From: Bufo bufo
Taxonomy: Eukaryota > Chordata > Amphibia > Anura > Bufonidae
Length of the DNA stretch: 64,000 nt
Direction: 5' to 3'
Assembly (NCBI RefSeq): GCF_905171765.1
Contig: NC_053389.1
Location: 782,880,772-782,944,771 of the forward strand
Positions 10,491 to 22,765 of this stretch are shown one piece after another. A program made the position numbers and the translations under genes. The notes under the pieces are model-generated. The model saw only the letters and a list, made by a program, of their open reading frames with translations. It did no database searches and was not told where the DNA came from. How positions within the stretch are numbered: the first letter of the stretch is position 1; the number at the start of each line of letters is the position of its first letter.

Positions 10491-11773
10491 CACCTCCACA
10501 CTATGTCACCTTGTCACTCTGTGGTCTCCTCATGCTGCTGCCACTTCCATACTATGTCACCTTGCCACTCTGTGGTCTCCTGATGCTGCTGCTGCCACCT
10601 CCACACTATGTCACCTTGCCACTCTGTGATCTCTTCATGCTGCTGCCACCTCCATACTATGTCGCCTTGCCAGTCTGTGGTCTCCTGATGCTGCTGTCAG
10701 CTCCACACTATGTCAACTTGCCACTCTGTGGTCTCCTGATGCTGCTGCTGCCACCTCCACATTATGTCACATTGCCACTCTGTGTTCTCCTGATGTTGCT
10801 GCCTCCTTCACACTATGTCACCTTGCCATTCTGTGGTCTTCTGATGCTGCTGCCACCTCCATTCTATGTCACTTTGCCACTCTGTGGTCTTTTTTCATGC
10901 TGCTGACACCTCCATACTATGTCATCTTGCCACTCTGTGGTCTCCTGATACTGCTGACACCTCCACACTATGTCAACTTGCCACTCTGTGATCTCCTGAT
11001 ACTTCTGCTGCTGCTTCCACCTTCACACTATGTCACCTTGCCACTCTGTGGTCTCCTGATGCTGCTGCCACCTTCACACCATGTCAACTTGCCACTCTGT
11101 GGTCTCCTCATGCTGCTGCCACCTCCACACTATGTCACCCTGTGACTCTTTGGTCTCCTGATGCTGCTGTCACCTCCACACTTTGTCATCTTGCCACTCT
11201 GTGGACTCCTGATGCTGCTGCCACCTCCACACTGTCATTGTGCCACCTGTGGCCTCTTCCTAATGCTGCTGCTGCCACCTCCCCAATCTGTCATTGTGCC
11301 ACTTTGTGGTCTCCTGATGCTGCTGCTGCCACCTCCACATTATGTCATTGTGCCACCCTGTGGCCTCCTCCTGATGCTGCTACCGCCACCTCCCCACTCT
11401 GTCATTGTGCCACTCTGTGGCCCCCTGAGGATGCTGCTGCCACCTCCACACTCTGTCATTATGTCACCCTGTGGCCTCCCCCTGATGCTCCTGATGCCAC
11501 CTCCACACTTTGTCATTGTGCCACTCTGTGGCCTCCTGATGATGCTGCCACATCCACACTCTGTCATTGTGCCACCCTGTGGCCTCCTCCTGATGCTGCT
11601 GATGCCACCTCCACACTTTGTCATTGTGCCACTCTGTAGCCTCCTGATGATGAAGCTGCTACCTCCCCACTCTGTCATTGTGTCACCCTGTGGCCTACTC
11701 CTGAGGCTGCTGCTGCTGCCGCCCGCTCCACACTCTGTCATTGTGCCACTCTGTGGCCTACTGATGATGAAGC
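10491..11773. repeat. 51-bp minisatellite, second block, between the duplicated segments
   Basis: Same repeat family as 6409-7445, and the order of variant units in 10900-11770 largely follows that in 6410-7010. Left junction at CCCC, right junction at AAGCTT/GCTTACAG, both with short shared sequence. Open frames here are repeat artefacts. Confidence 0.9.
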
Positions 11774-12893
11774 TTACAGCTTATGAAAACCTAAAGTCAC
11801 AATTTTGAGGTTCCCTTTGCTCAGGGGGTATGGATTAATTAGCTGACTACAGTGTGACACTTTGAGCCTAGAATATTGAACCTTTTCACAAAATTCTAAT
11901 TTTAAGCTGCATTAATGCAATTCCTTTTAATTTGCATTACTGAAATAAATGAACTTTTGCACGATATTCTAATTTTTTGAGTTTCACCTGTATATAGCTT
12001 TATGAGGGCTTGTTTTTTTGTGGGAGAAGTTGTAGTTTTTAATGGTGCTATTTTGGGGTGCACATAACTTTCTGACTAACTTTTATTAACTCTTTCTGGG
12101 AGGGAGATGGGAAAAACAGCAATACTGCCAGTGAGTTTTTGTTATAAATTTTACGATGTTCAGTTTTCGGTATAAATAACATAATATCTTTATTCTCTGG
12201 GACTGTACAATTACAGCAATACCAAATACATATAGTTTTACTTCTGTTTTACTTCTTTTGTTCAATAAAACCCCCTTTTTTAAAAGGAAGAAAATCTTTT
12301 TGCATCGTCGCCTCCCAAGACCCATAACTTTTTTATTTTTCTTTCTATGGAGTTGTGCGAGGGCTTGATTTTAGCTGGACGACTTGTGGCTTTCATTGGT
12401 ATCATTTCAGGGTAAATTACGCTTTTTGATCGCTTGTTATTAAGTTTTTTCACTGGCAACTAATTATAAATTAGCAATTCTTAATTTATATATATATTTT
12501 TTTCATGGCATTCACCGTAGGGGCTAATTTACATGATATTTATGTAGTGTGGGTCATTATGGACGTGGCGATACCAAACACATAGTGGAGATTTTTCTTG
12601 CAGTTTTTTTTATTGAAAAGCGTATTTTCAATAAAAAAAGCATATTTCTGTTTTCACTGGAATTTTTAAAATTTAATAAATGTGTTTTTTTTTACCACTT
12701 ATTAGTCCCACAAAGGGTCTGTAAAAGACAACATTCTGATTGATTTCAAAATGCAATGCACTATCCCTATAGTGCTTTACTAACATTGACCAGCAGGCGC
12801 AGCCTGGTTTGGGGCCTACATCAGACCCCAGCCAGCCTTCACATACATCGACATTTGCGGGGTGCTGATAAGAGACAGAGGGAGTCCTCCCCC
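11774..12893. repeat. Direct duplication, copy 2
   Basis: Second copy of 9369-10490. It continues into the unique right end of the TTAA element (CTCTGTCAGTGCTTTACATG), which copy 1 lacks, so this copy sits in the original context at its right side. Confidence 0.9.
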
Positions 12894-13076
12894 TCTGTCA
12901 GTGCTTTACATGCGGCGGGCGCCATTGCCTGTGGCATGTAAAGCGTTAAACAGCTCAGATCGGCACTCCTGCTGATCCGGGCTGTTAGAGCAGGACTTCC
13001 CCATTCCCTGTTGTCCAGCCTAAGGCCCCTTAGTGGCCATCGTAAAAAGGCATATGGGTGGTCACTAAGGGGTTAA

Positions 13077-15413
13077 AGGATCACTCCTACAAAATGTTTT
13101 ATTTTCTTGCCAGTTAGAAATGTATATTATATAAATTGTAATGAAGGTGATCTTTTTACTGGTTGACTGTAGTCATGATTTATCCACTCCCCTCTGATTG
13201 GTTGCTATGGGCAACTAAGCCAGTTTTGCTTTACACCAGTTTTGATAAATCTCCCCCAGTGTCAATTTCTCTATTCATTCCTACGACACTGACAGAACCC
13301 GGCTCCCACAAAAATGAATAGAAAAACTGACTTCCTGTCCATGAATAAGACACTGTGTCAGTCAGAGGGTCAGTCACACGACACAGCTGAGGACGAGAAG
13401 GGACTGGATACCTCACAAATATAGCCACCGGCAAGATTACCTTAATTACAATTTACATGATGTACCTTTGTGATGGGCCAGAGAATAAAAAAATAAATAA
13501 TAGGAGTGCTTCTTTATTGTATGAACTCCTAAGCTCCCCCTAGTGGTGGCTTCAGGTAGACAGAATTGTATTGTTTACCTCATGCATAGGAATTTGGAAC
13601 TCTGTATCAAGCCTAAAGCTAGATTTAGAAATAAATCAGTGCAGTATATGGACCTACTGTATGTAGGGCAAACACTTACTAAGCACTGCCCATACATTGT
13701 ATGGGGCTGTGCTTGGTATTCCAGCTGAACTATGCCTTGGTCATGCGACTGATGAATGTGACGTCACGCTGTGAGAAGGCTGCTGTACTCACATGAGTTC
13801 CAGTGCCTAATAAAACAGCTGATCAGAAGGGGTACGGGGTGTCAGACCCCCACCAATCATATATTGATGACCTATCCTAATGACTTGGATACTGAACAAT
13901 GGGGACACTGTGCACCTTCTGGGCTGAACATCTATTGTCTGGATGCTGGAGACACTCACTGTGGTGTCCTGATTGCCGAATACTGAGGGACTGCTAGACA
14001 CTGCCCAAGATGCCCTCCACTCAGGAATTTAAGGACTTGAACTTATGATTTTCTGCAAGACCTGGAAGCAGACTTTAGTGGAGTTAATGCTATGGTCAAC
14101 TGATGGACGTCTTAAAGAAGCTTAGATGCTTGGAGAGATTTGCATGTGGATCCCATTTGAGAAGGGAGTTGATGCTGAGACCAACATGCCTGAGGGACAC
14201 TCATCAGGAGGAAGGTCTGGAGGTTTGCTATCCCTTGTTACCAACCAGTAAGTGTATTTCTGTGGACTATATACCCACTCTACTGGATTATCTCCATTGA
14301 CAGTTTTATTTCCTGTTGGGAAAAATTCTGTTTGGGCATATTATTTTAAGTACAATAACTCTTGCTGGGTCTGTTCCTCCATCACTCACTCTGCAAATGA
14401 ACCTCTCATGACTTAGACCCTCTGGGCCACTAATGAATTTTTCACATGTGTCCGACCCACGGCCAGAGTGTCACAAAGCAGGAGGAGAGCAGTGGCTGGA
14501 AGCTGAATGCCAGTTACCTATTGAGGTAAGCTGGTTGACTGTAACACCTTTAGTAGGTAATGTAGGCCGCTATATAGGAATTCATAAATCATTACATTAG
14601 TGAATTGGACATCAGCAGATACAGTAACTAATAAAATAAAGTGTATATGTCTTTCCCGTGAAAAAGTCTACATTAACTACTACCAGCCTCCTATGGACTG
14701 CAGGAACATCTGTATCATAGTTATTTAGTATGGTTGAAAAAAGTCATAAGTCCATCAAGTTCAACCAAGGGATCCCTTGGCCATGTCTTCGTTAGATGCA
14801 TTCTCAAGACTAAATCTAATTCTTTTAATATTTCCTCTTAACTAAAATCCTCAATGGCCCTTATCAGTTTAGTTGCTGTTCTTTGTACTTTTCCCACATC
14901 CAGGGCACTGTCTTAGAAGCAGCTGACATTGCATGCTGCTATTTAGTGATGTTGTCATAAAGTCAACACTGATATTCCAGTGTTGACCTTTCCACACCAT
15001 CAGGCTAGTTTATGATAATTCGACATGAAACAATTTTTGGCCCATACCAAAGATGGATTATTGTGACTTCTCGACAGTAGGTGCCAGATTAATGAAATTG
15101 TACTGTTTAAAAGGAATCTATCAAATTGCACATGTACTCCTCTCTGTGGCAGCATGTGATAGAAGGAAGGAGCTAAGCAGATTGATATGCAATGATGCAC
15201 AGAGGTGTACACATATCTCATAATACCCAATAACAAAACTTTTATACCCCCCATTGAGTTTTCTGCCAAATTACAAGGGAAGACATTTTTATTCATCATT
15301 TATTATCCAATTTGCCCAATTTTTGTGTTACAAAAAGTGCAACAGGAGCTCTATTATTAAAGTACCTTTTCTACAAATGATACATTGTTCCTGGTGCTTT
15401 CTCTCACAAAATA
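13077..15413. other. Intergenic stretch with repeat fragments
   Basis: A probable MITE lies at about 13077-13535 (GATCACTCCTAC near the left, ATAGGAGTGCTTC near the right). A fragment of the frog ACCCCCACCAATCA / ATTGATGACCTATCCT repeat is at about 13815-13885. No gene recognised. Confidence 0.4.
14711..14768 (+). repeat. Frog CATAGT/GAAAAAAG interspersed repeat fragment
   Basis: CATAGTTATTTAGTATGGTTGAAAAAAGTCATAAGTCCATCAAGTTCAACC-type core; related copies at 54321 and 60381. Confidence 0.6.
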
Positions 15414-15415
15414 TA

Positions 15416-15495
15416 CAGGGTGGGCCACGAAAAAGTAGCCAGTCTCCAGTATCTCCAAATGAAACTGCCTAATAGTAAATCTGTCTCAGTTGTCC
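15416..15495 (+). mobile_element. Left end of a Tc1/mariner copy split by hAT-2
   Basis: Starts CAGGGTGGGCCACGAAAAAG after TA (15414-15415). It continues at 20109 beyond hAT-2. Confidence 0.6.
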
Positions 15496-16199
15496 ATAAC
15501 AACTAGTGTTGGGCGAGCATGCTCGGCCGAACACCATTTTGACTCGAGCATCGCGATGCTCTGCACATCGCAGTGTTCCGCCTAACACTGCGTGTGCTCG
15601 AGCGCGATGCTTGAGTCTCCTCCCCACACGTTTGTTCGCTGCTACGCAGCCAATAAACGTGCGGGGAGGTACTAGCACTCACTGTAATGCCGTAGCCATG
15701 TTGGTTACTGGCATTACGGTGATTGGCTTGCCGTAACGCGTCACCCGATGACACGTGGTTTGGCTCAGTCTTAGTCAAGGAGAGCTGCAACAGAAGGGAC
15801 AGATAGTGTAGGGACAGGATTTTTTTTTTTTTTTTTAGGCAGGGTTTTGTCTTGAAAGGTGTTAGAGACCCAAAAGTCATTTTAAGGACTATTGTTTTAT
15901 CTGGCTGCAATATAAATTATTAGCGCAACCTGCGTTAAATTGCGTGCAATTGTTTGGCCGCTGCTGACAGTGACACAACCTCTGCTACATCTATTGTGTT
16001 ACATTTGCGCATCCTAAATATCTCTGACATTCAGCGCAATTGTTTGGACGCTGCTGACAGTGACATTACCTGCGCTACATCTCCTGTATAACGTTTGCGC
16101 ATCCAAAATATCTGCGACATTCAGTGTAGTTTAAATGCGCATACACTTGCAAAACCTGCGCTTCTGTACGTGTGACATACTTGCAAGCATATATACAAT

Positions 16200-18730
16200 T
16201 TAATATGCTCAAAGTGAGCAGTAAGAGACGGGGAAGTGGCCATGCTGCTGATGGTGCACACAGATTCTGTGGCCCTGGGCGCGGTGAAACTGTGTCTTCT
16301 GCCAGAGCACAAGAAACACACTTATCCACGATACCTACTGTAGCTCCATGTCCCAGTTTGCAGGGCGGCGCAGGACACTACTCTTGAAGTCACACCAGTG
16401 AGACCAGGTGGTCGGTTGGATTGCAGCAGATAATGCTTCAAGTCGGTTAAGCACCACCCTGTCTTCCACAAAGTCCAGTCTCAGTAGCCAAGAGTCTGGT
16501 CAACATAATCCTCACCCTGATACTCCTTCCTCTCACCATGGAGAGTCTTGGCAAACAAGTGATCCCACACTCAGATATTCCGAGGAACTCTTTTCATCGC
16601 CATTCCTTGATTTGGGCCTCTCGCCAAGCCCGCTTGAAGAGGGACATGAGGAGATCTTCTGCACTGATTCCCAAACTCTTGAGCATCCTCAGTCAGAATA
16701 AGATGACGGTGGGAAACGGCAATTAGTGTTTCACGAGGTCGATGATGATGATGAGACAATGTTGCCAATAAGTGAGGTTCTTGTAAAGTCAACAAGTCAG
16801 GAGGATGACCAGAGTGAGGAAGTGGAAGAGGAGGTGGTGGACGATTAAATCACTGACCCAACCTGGGAAGGTGGCAAGCTGAGCGAGGACAGCAGTACAG
16901 AGGGGGAGGGATCTGCAGCACCGCAACAGGCTGGAAGAGACAGTGGGGTGGCAAAAGGCCCACACCAATCAGGCCCGCAACTGTTCCCCGGAGCACCCCC
17001 TTGCGGCAATCTCCCTTGCCAAGGGGTAGGTGTTCCACAGTCTAGGAACCTCACCACCACCAGCATGATCCGCCACATGGCATCAAAGCACCCTAATAGG
17101 TGGGCCGAACACCTGGGTCGACAATCAGTGTCTGCAGGTCACACCACTGCCTCCTCTTCCCCTGTTTTATGTGCTGGCCAATCCCCTGTCCAAGACGCAG
17201 GCCCGGATGCCTGCCGCCATGCACCTGGACTTCGCAAGCACCATCATCTAGCACATCCACTTCTGTGTCCCAGTGCAGCGTACAGATGTCCATACCCCAG
17301 GCCTTTGAACGAAAGCGCAAATACCCAGCCACCCACCCACAGGCAATAGCACTAAATGTGCACCTTTCCAAATTGTTGCCCTGCCAATGTTGCCATTTAG
17401 GCTTGTGGAAACTGAGGCTTTCCGCAGCATGATGGCGGTGGCCATCCCTCATTACTCAGTCCCCAGCCGCCACTATGTTTCCCGGTGTGCCGTCCCCGCC
17501 TTACACCAGCATGTGTCCCATAACATCACCCGTGCCCTGACCAATGCAGTTATTGGGAAGGTCCACTTAATGACTGACACATGGACAAGTGATTTTGGCC
17601 AGAAACGCTACATTTCCCTGATGGCACCCTGGGTAAACGTTGAGGAGGCCGGGTGCGAGTGGTACCCTGGGATGGCACAGGTGCTACTGACGCCAAGGAA
17701 TGCAGGCCCTACTTCCATCAGGATTTCCGCCACCACCTACATTGGTGGATGAAACCCCGCCTTCTCCTCCTTCACCTCCTCCTCCATTTCCACCTCTGAA
17801 TTCTCATCTTGCAGCACCAGTCAGCCATCAGTCAGCAGCTGGAAGCAGTGTAGCACTGCAGTGGTGAAGCGGCAAAAGGCCGTGCTAAAACTAATTTTCT
17901 TAGGTGACAAACCGCACACTGCCGCAGAGCTGTGGCAGGGGATAAGGAACCAGACTGAGCTGTGGCTCTCACCACTCAACCTACAACCAGGCATGGCTGT
18001 GTCTGATAACGGCTTTGGAGTTCGGCAAGCTAACACACATATCATGCCTAGCCCACGTGTTTAACTTAGTGGTTCAGCGGTTTCTTAAAACCTACCTTAA
18101 TTTGCCTGAGCTACTGGTGAAGGTGCGCCGCGGGTGTGCCCATTTCTGAAAGTCATCTACAGCTGCCGCTGGTCTGGCAACGCTGCAATTGTCAGCTCGC
18201 CGACTGTTGTGCGACGTGAGCACGTGCTGGGACTCCATGTTCCACATGTTGGCCAGGCTTTGTGATTAGCAGAAGACAGTAGTGGAATACCAGCTACAAC
18301 ATGGTCATTGCCTTTCCAGTCAACTTCCACTCTTCACAAGCGACGAGTGGCCTGGGACAGTTTCTTGACACCATGCCAGTACCCTCACCCTGATGCAAGG
18401 CCTAGTGTCACAAGGAGGGAAAAGTTTTGGAAGATGATGAAGGAGTACGTAGCAGACCATGTCAGTGTCCTCAGTGATCCCTCTGTGCTTTTCAACTATT
18501 GGGTGTCCAAGATGGACACGTGGCACGAAATGGCGCTCTACGCCTTGGAGGTGCTGGCCTGCCCTGCAGTCAGTGTTTTGTCAGAGCGGATATTTAGTGC
18601 TGCCTGGGGCATAATAACTGATAAGCGCATCTGACTGTCAACTGAAAATGCTGACAGGTTGACTGTTATCAAAATGAACAAGGCCTGGATTGCCTCTGAC
18701 TTCTCTACTCCACCAGATGAAAGCGGCTGA
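16200..18730 (+). pseudogene. hAT-2 ZBED-type transposase, multiply disrupted
   Basis: Homologous along its length to the open frame of hAT-3 (45289-47511). An acidic N-terminal region (about 16400-16930) ends near a DPTWE motif. A damaged BED finger follows (TTTSMIRHMASKHPNRW, about 17055-17105). The first catalytic aspartate is kept in MTDTWTSDFGQ (about 17571), and VSDNG at about 18000 carries the second. The C-terminal dimerisation block is YALEVLACPAVSVLSERIFS at about 18539-18600. At least five stops or frameshifts break it, so no protein is expected. Much older than hAT-3. Confidence 0.8.
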
Positions 18731-18889
18731 ACATAAAGGCACTTTAAATGTGGCTTTTATGGTGTATTGAATACACTGTATTCCCATGTACCCCTTCCAC
18801 TACAAAAAAAGGGTATATGGTTCAATCTTTCTTTTCTCGTCCAACTCTTCCATCATATCAACATGCTTATTAGGCTTCCCTCGCTCCTA

Positions 18890-19510
18890 ATGTTTTAGAG
18901 GGTCAGCTAAGCAGCAGACCCTCACCCCTAATGTTTTAGAGGGTCACCAGCAGGCCCTCACCCATAATGTTTTAGATCAGGCATCCTCAAACTGCGGCCC
19001 TCCAGCTGTTGTAAAACTACAACTTCCACAATGCCCTGCTGTAGGTTGATACCTGTAGGCTGTTCGGGAATGCTGGGAGTTGTAGTTTTGCAACAGCTGG
19101 AGAGCAACAGTCTGAGTTTTTAAGATGGTCATGATCTGATCAGCAGGCCCTCACCCCTAATATTTTAGATGGTCAGATCAGCAGCAGGCCCTCGTCCCTA
19201 TTGTTTTAGAGGGTCAGCTCAGCAGCAGGCCCTCACCCCTAATAATTTAGAGTGTCATCTCAGCAGCTGACCCTCACCCCTAATGTTTTAGATGGTCAGA
19301 TCAGCAGCAGACCCTCACCCCTAATGTTTTAGATGGTCAGATCAGCAGCAGGCCCTCGCCCCTAATGTTTTAGAGGTTCAGCTCAGCAGCTGACCCTCAC
19401 CCCTAAGGTTTTAGATGGTCAGGTCAGCGGCAGGCCCTCGCCCCTAATGTTTTAGAGGGTTACCAGCAGGCCTTTGCTCCTAATGTTTTTGAGGGTCATC
19501 AGCAGGCCAT
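18890..19510. repeat. 41-bp minisatellite of hAT-2
   Basis: Repeats of GGGTCAGCTCAGCAGCAGGC followed by CCTCACCCCTAATGTTTTAGA, about a dozen degenerate copies, interrupted by a MITE at 18978-19117. Placed between the transposase 3' end and the right terminus. Confidence 0.9.
18978..19117. mobile_element. Small foldback hAT-type MITE inside the minisatellite
   Basis: CAGGCATCCTCAAACTGCGG at the left; the right half is an inverted copy (GGGAGTTGTAGTTTTGCAAC then AGCTGGAG) with a degraded right terminus. Familiar frog foldback repeat. Confidence 0.7.
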
Positions 19511-20108
19511 CAATCATAATTTTTCAAGGGTGTGTATGATGCCCTCCTTTATGTGCAATAAAGGGTGTATTGGAGTGCCGGTTCCTTGTAATTTTTGGCA
19601 GCCCTTTCACTTAGTGCATAGGCTTTATGAGTGTAGGAGTCCCACTACATGAACAATTGTACCACAATGGGAATGAGGCCCTCCTTTATGTGATATACAG
19701 GTTGTATCGGAGTGCCTCTTCCTTGTAATTTTGTAAAAATTGGCAGCACTTGCACTTTATATACAAGTAAATATACAGGAAAGAATGTTTCCTAACAATT
19801 TTTCCTCTAAAATCGATTTTATCTTCGGTTTTGTGCGTATTATTGTCAGTCTGTAAAAGTGGCGTACTACTCAGACAACATCGTTCCCAGCAGCGACCTG
19901 GGAGTCCAAGATGCATCCAGACATCCTCCCCAAGCTGTTCCCGAACCATTTCAGTGGTGTTTCCATCAATTTCTGACCTTTTCCTGTGAACCAGACACCC
20001 TCCCCTCTTCAGAGCAGGCCTGGTTTAATGCTCTAGTTCTCCCAAAGTGTTCTACTCAAGCACCAGAGCACCCAAGCACTTTGGTGCTCGATCAACACTA
20101 ATAACAAC

Positions 20109-20985
20109 CAATCAGAGCTCAGCTTTCATTTTTTCAGCACCCTGTAGGAACTGAAAGCTGAGCTCTGGTTGGTTGCTATGGGCAACTAAGACTAATTTAT
20201 TATTCAGTTCGATAAAAGTGGCCTATTGGGTCCGAAAGATGGTGTTCTTCCTGGAACAGCGAATTTCGATTGTGGACGGCTATGCGCGAAGCAGATCGAT
20301 TAAGGAAACACAAGAGACCTTTGTGGACAAGTACTCAGGAACAAAACCACCAGCTAAACCTTGCATTCAGACTCTGGTTCAGAAATGGCATCAAACTGGT
20401 TCTGTTGCAAACATGAAGAAACCAAGGCCTCCATCGATCAGCGAGCGCTGAAATCTCTGAACCTGAAAGCGTACCAAATAATGTGCGCAGGAACTGCAAG
20501 AGGCTGACAAAGCCAAAACCGTAAATTACCGTACTTGGTTGCTGACTATGATTGCTGACAGACATTTGGATCCATTGCTGTACTTCATGAAGGACAAAGC
20601 TTGGTTTAATTTATCAGGTCACATAAATTCTCTGGGCCCACTCAACCATGAAGAAGGCACTATCAACTGATTTGGGTATGAATCCATCCTTCCAGATCAT
20701 GTACACCCATACATGCTAATTTTCTTCTCTGGGGCACATGGGATCTTCCAGCAAGACAATGCGACATGTCACATGGCTAGAAATGTCCAAAATTGGTTGG
20801 ATGAGCATGACCAAGACTTCCATATTTTAACCCAATTGAGCATCTGTGGAACCACCTCAACTGCCAGGTTTGCTCTGTGGATCCTCCAGCAGCTGTAGGA
20901 TGCACTGCAGTCACCATGGCTCCAGATACCTGAGACAACCCACTAGGACCTTACTGAGTCACCTCAGAACATCTAGCTCCTGTCT
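20109..20985 (+). pseudogene. Tc1/mariner transposase remnant, right of hAT-2
   Basis: A helix-turn-helix stretch opens at 20239 (FLEQRISIVDGYARSRSIKE) and stays open to 20451. After several stops a catalytic block appears at about 20740-20830 (GIFQQDNATCHMARNVQNW), followed by an in-frame loss before NPIEHLW-like sequence. The N-terminal part looks mariner-like and the later part Tc1-like, so it may be a composite or simply a poorly known family. Inactive. Confidence 0.6.
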
Positions 20986-21031
20986 GTGCTGCACACGGTG
21001 GGTTTTCTGAATACTAGCTGGTAGTCTCAAT

Positions 21032-21484
21032 TAGAGATGAGCGAAGTTATTGAAAATGAGATTCGGCTGCTTCTCTGAATTTCACAAAGACATTTGTTTG
21101 GTGACAAATTACTTTGTCACGAAGCACATTTCTTTGTATGTAGCGGACGCAATGACCGGGAAAGGTGATGGCGCCCACCCTCATTGAACCCCTTAGATGC
21201 CGTGTTCATCGCTAATGATTAACATTGAGAGCTTTCAGGGGTTTATCTTATCCATTCGATCGTGTAGAGGCCGCTGTGGCCATCTTGATTGAAGACACCA
21301 CGAGAAATCTTGTGCGGTGACGTGAGGATGTCATCATGCCAGCCGGCGTGGTGACGTCATACGTCACTGCGCACAAACAGATGAGGGGAGTATGTATTTT
21401 TTTCTTTTATCTTTTTACCGCCATTTCAGGGAAAATTGATTCGCTACCACGAAGCGCAAGGAAATTCGGCTTTGCTCAACACTA
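21032..21484. mobile_element. hAT MITE (453 bp) with TAGAGATGAGCGAA ends
   Basis: 8-bp flanks GTCTCAAT (21024-21031) and GTCACAAT (21485-21492), one mismatch. Right end reads TTTGCTCAACACTA. Same end family as hAT-1, -2 and -3. Confidence 0.8.
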
Positions 21485-21492
21485 GTCACAAT

Positions 21493-22757
21493 AATGTGAC
21501 TCGACTGTATTATTATGATTTAGCTGTTACTAGTCATTTCGGATATTATTATAGTTATAAAATATGACTATGTCCGTTCACTTGTTGAATTTTTTTCCAA
21601 CAAAGCAAGAGTTAATTTGTTCCCCTTATGGCGTATGACAATGCATTCCAAGTCATGTATAATTTCCCAGGGCAGTGTTGTAGATTACAATATAATTGAG
21701 GCTGTCATTTACAGAGCAAAAGCTGCATTTACGTGCCGAGAATACATTTATGCGGCCGTGCAGCAGGTGGGAGGAAAACATATTTGAATTTTCGAGAAAC
21801 CCAAGCATACCATTAGGATATAGGACATGCGTTCCATGGGTTCCATGATATGACTATATCGTGTCACTTGGTCTTTATCACCTTACATGTAATAGCCATT
21901 ATCTAACGAGCTGGGGTCTGATGAAAGGATCAAAATTATTACAATTGAAATTGCGCCAAAGTATTCTGTCACGCTTCCAAACATGGCTATTAGGAAGCCG
22001 TTGGCTGATTGTTATGTACAAGGCGTAGATGGCAGGATCCTTGGAGGAATGAGACATCATTTCCATAGAAGATACAAAATTGCAGTTATAATTGTTGCTT
22101 TTTTAGAAAAAAAAAATGTTGAATACCTTGTTATTTTTAATTGAATGTTGTGTCTGGAATCATTTTTGTTCTGTTTAGTCAATGGATATGTTATAAAATT
22201 GGACAATTAGATGTTGCCTGGAGCCGTGATAGCGAGGAGAGAAATCCCTATGGGAATTCTGGGCAGAAATCCTTCATTTCCAGTTAATAAAAGCTGTTTA
22301 TATGGTAAGTGCTGATCCCATAGGCATTCGATGGTAGCTGTCACTCAGGATTAACCATTGACCTCGTCGGGTGGAGACGCTCTTCCATTCTTCCTTATGG
22401 CAATAGGAAAAAGACGAAATGTAAACATATTGTCTGACATGCTACGTTTCACTCAATGACATGTCCTATAGAGTAAATGTTGATGATACTGCACCTCGAT
22501 CGTCCATTAATAATATGTAGGTATCTCCCAATAACCTCCATTTACCATGGTTCAATGCTACTATGCAGCACATTTTGATGGGGACATTTGAGGGAACAGA
22601 TTTTCTGGGGCGTGTGAAGACACCAAACTCTCCAGACAGGAAGACAGAAGAGGAGGGCAGTGGACGTGATGTGGCAGAAGGACTGTTGTTTAGTGGTTGG
22701 GGTCATGTGGCCAGAGTTCTGATCTAGAGTAGAGATACAGACCACAAAGGTAAATAC
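21493..22757. other. Unannotated spacer
   Basis: No gene or clear repeat recognised in 1.3 kb of AT-rich sequence. Confidence 0.5.
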
Positions 22758-22765
22758 ATTATATT

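Larger units (their letters stand above)
9145..13072. mobile_element. TTAA-target DNA element (piggyBac or Kolobok type), expanded by internal duplication
   Basis: Flanked by TTAA (9141-9144 and 13073-13076). Terminal inverted repeat CCCCTTAGTGACCA on the left and its reverse complement on the right. No transposase is visible. The 3.9 kb length is inflated by a MITE (9239-9586), a 1.1 kb internal direct duplication and 1.28 kb of minisatellite. Confidence 0.75.
15504..20100 (+). mobile_element. hAT-2, complete but defective ZBED-type hAT transposon (4.6 kb)
   Basis: Perfect 8-bp duplication ATAACAAC at 15496-15503 and 20101-20108. Ends TAGTGTTGGGCGAGCA (left) and TAGTGTTGATCGAGCA (right, reverse complement). 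Contains a decayed transposase (about 16200-18730), a 41-bp minisatellite (18890-19510) and a nested MITE (18978-19117). Confidence 0.9.

Noticed and set aside
10383..11808. Open frames up to 215 codons
   Set aside because: Same minisatellite as at 6409-7445, no independent coding evidence.
15503..15910. 135-codon minus-strand open frame at the left of hAT-2
   Set aside because: Covers the terminal repeat and a poly(T) run, no similarity to hAT proteins.
17093..17452. 119-codon minus-strand open frame
   Set aside because: Antisense shadow of the damaged hAT-2 transposase.
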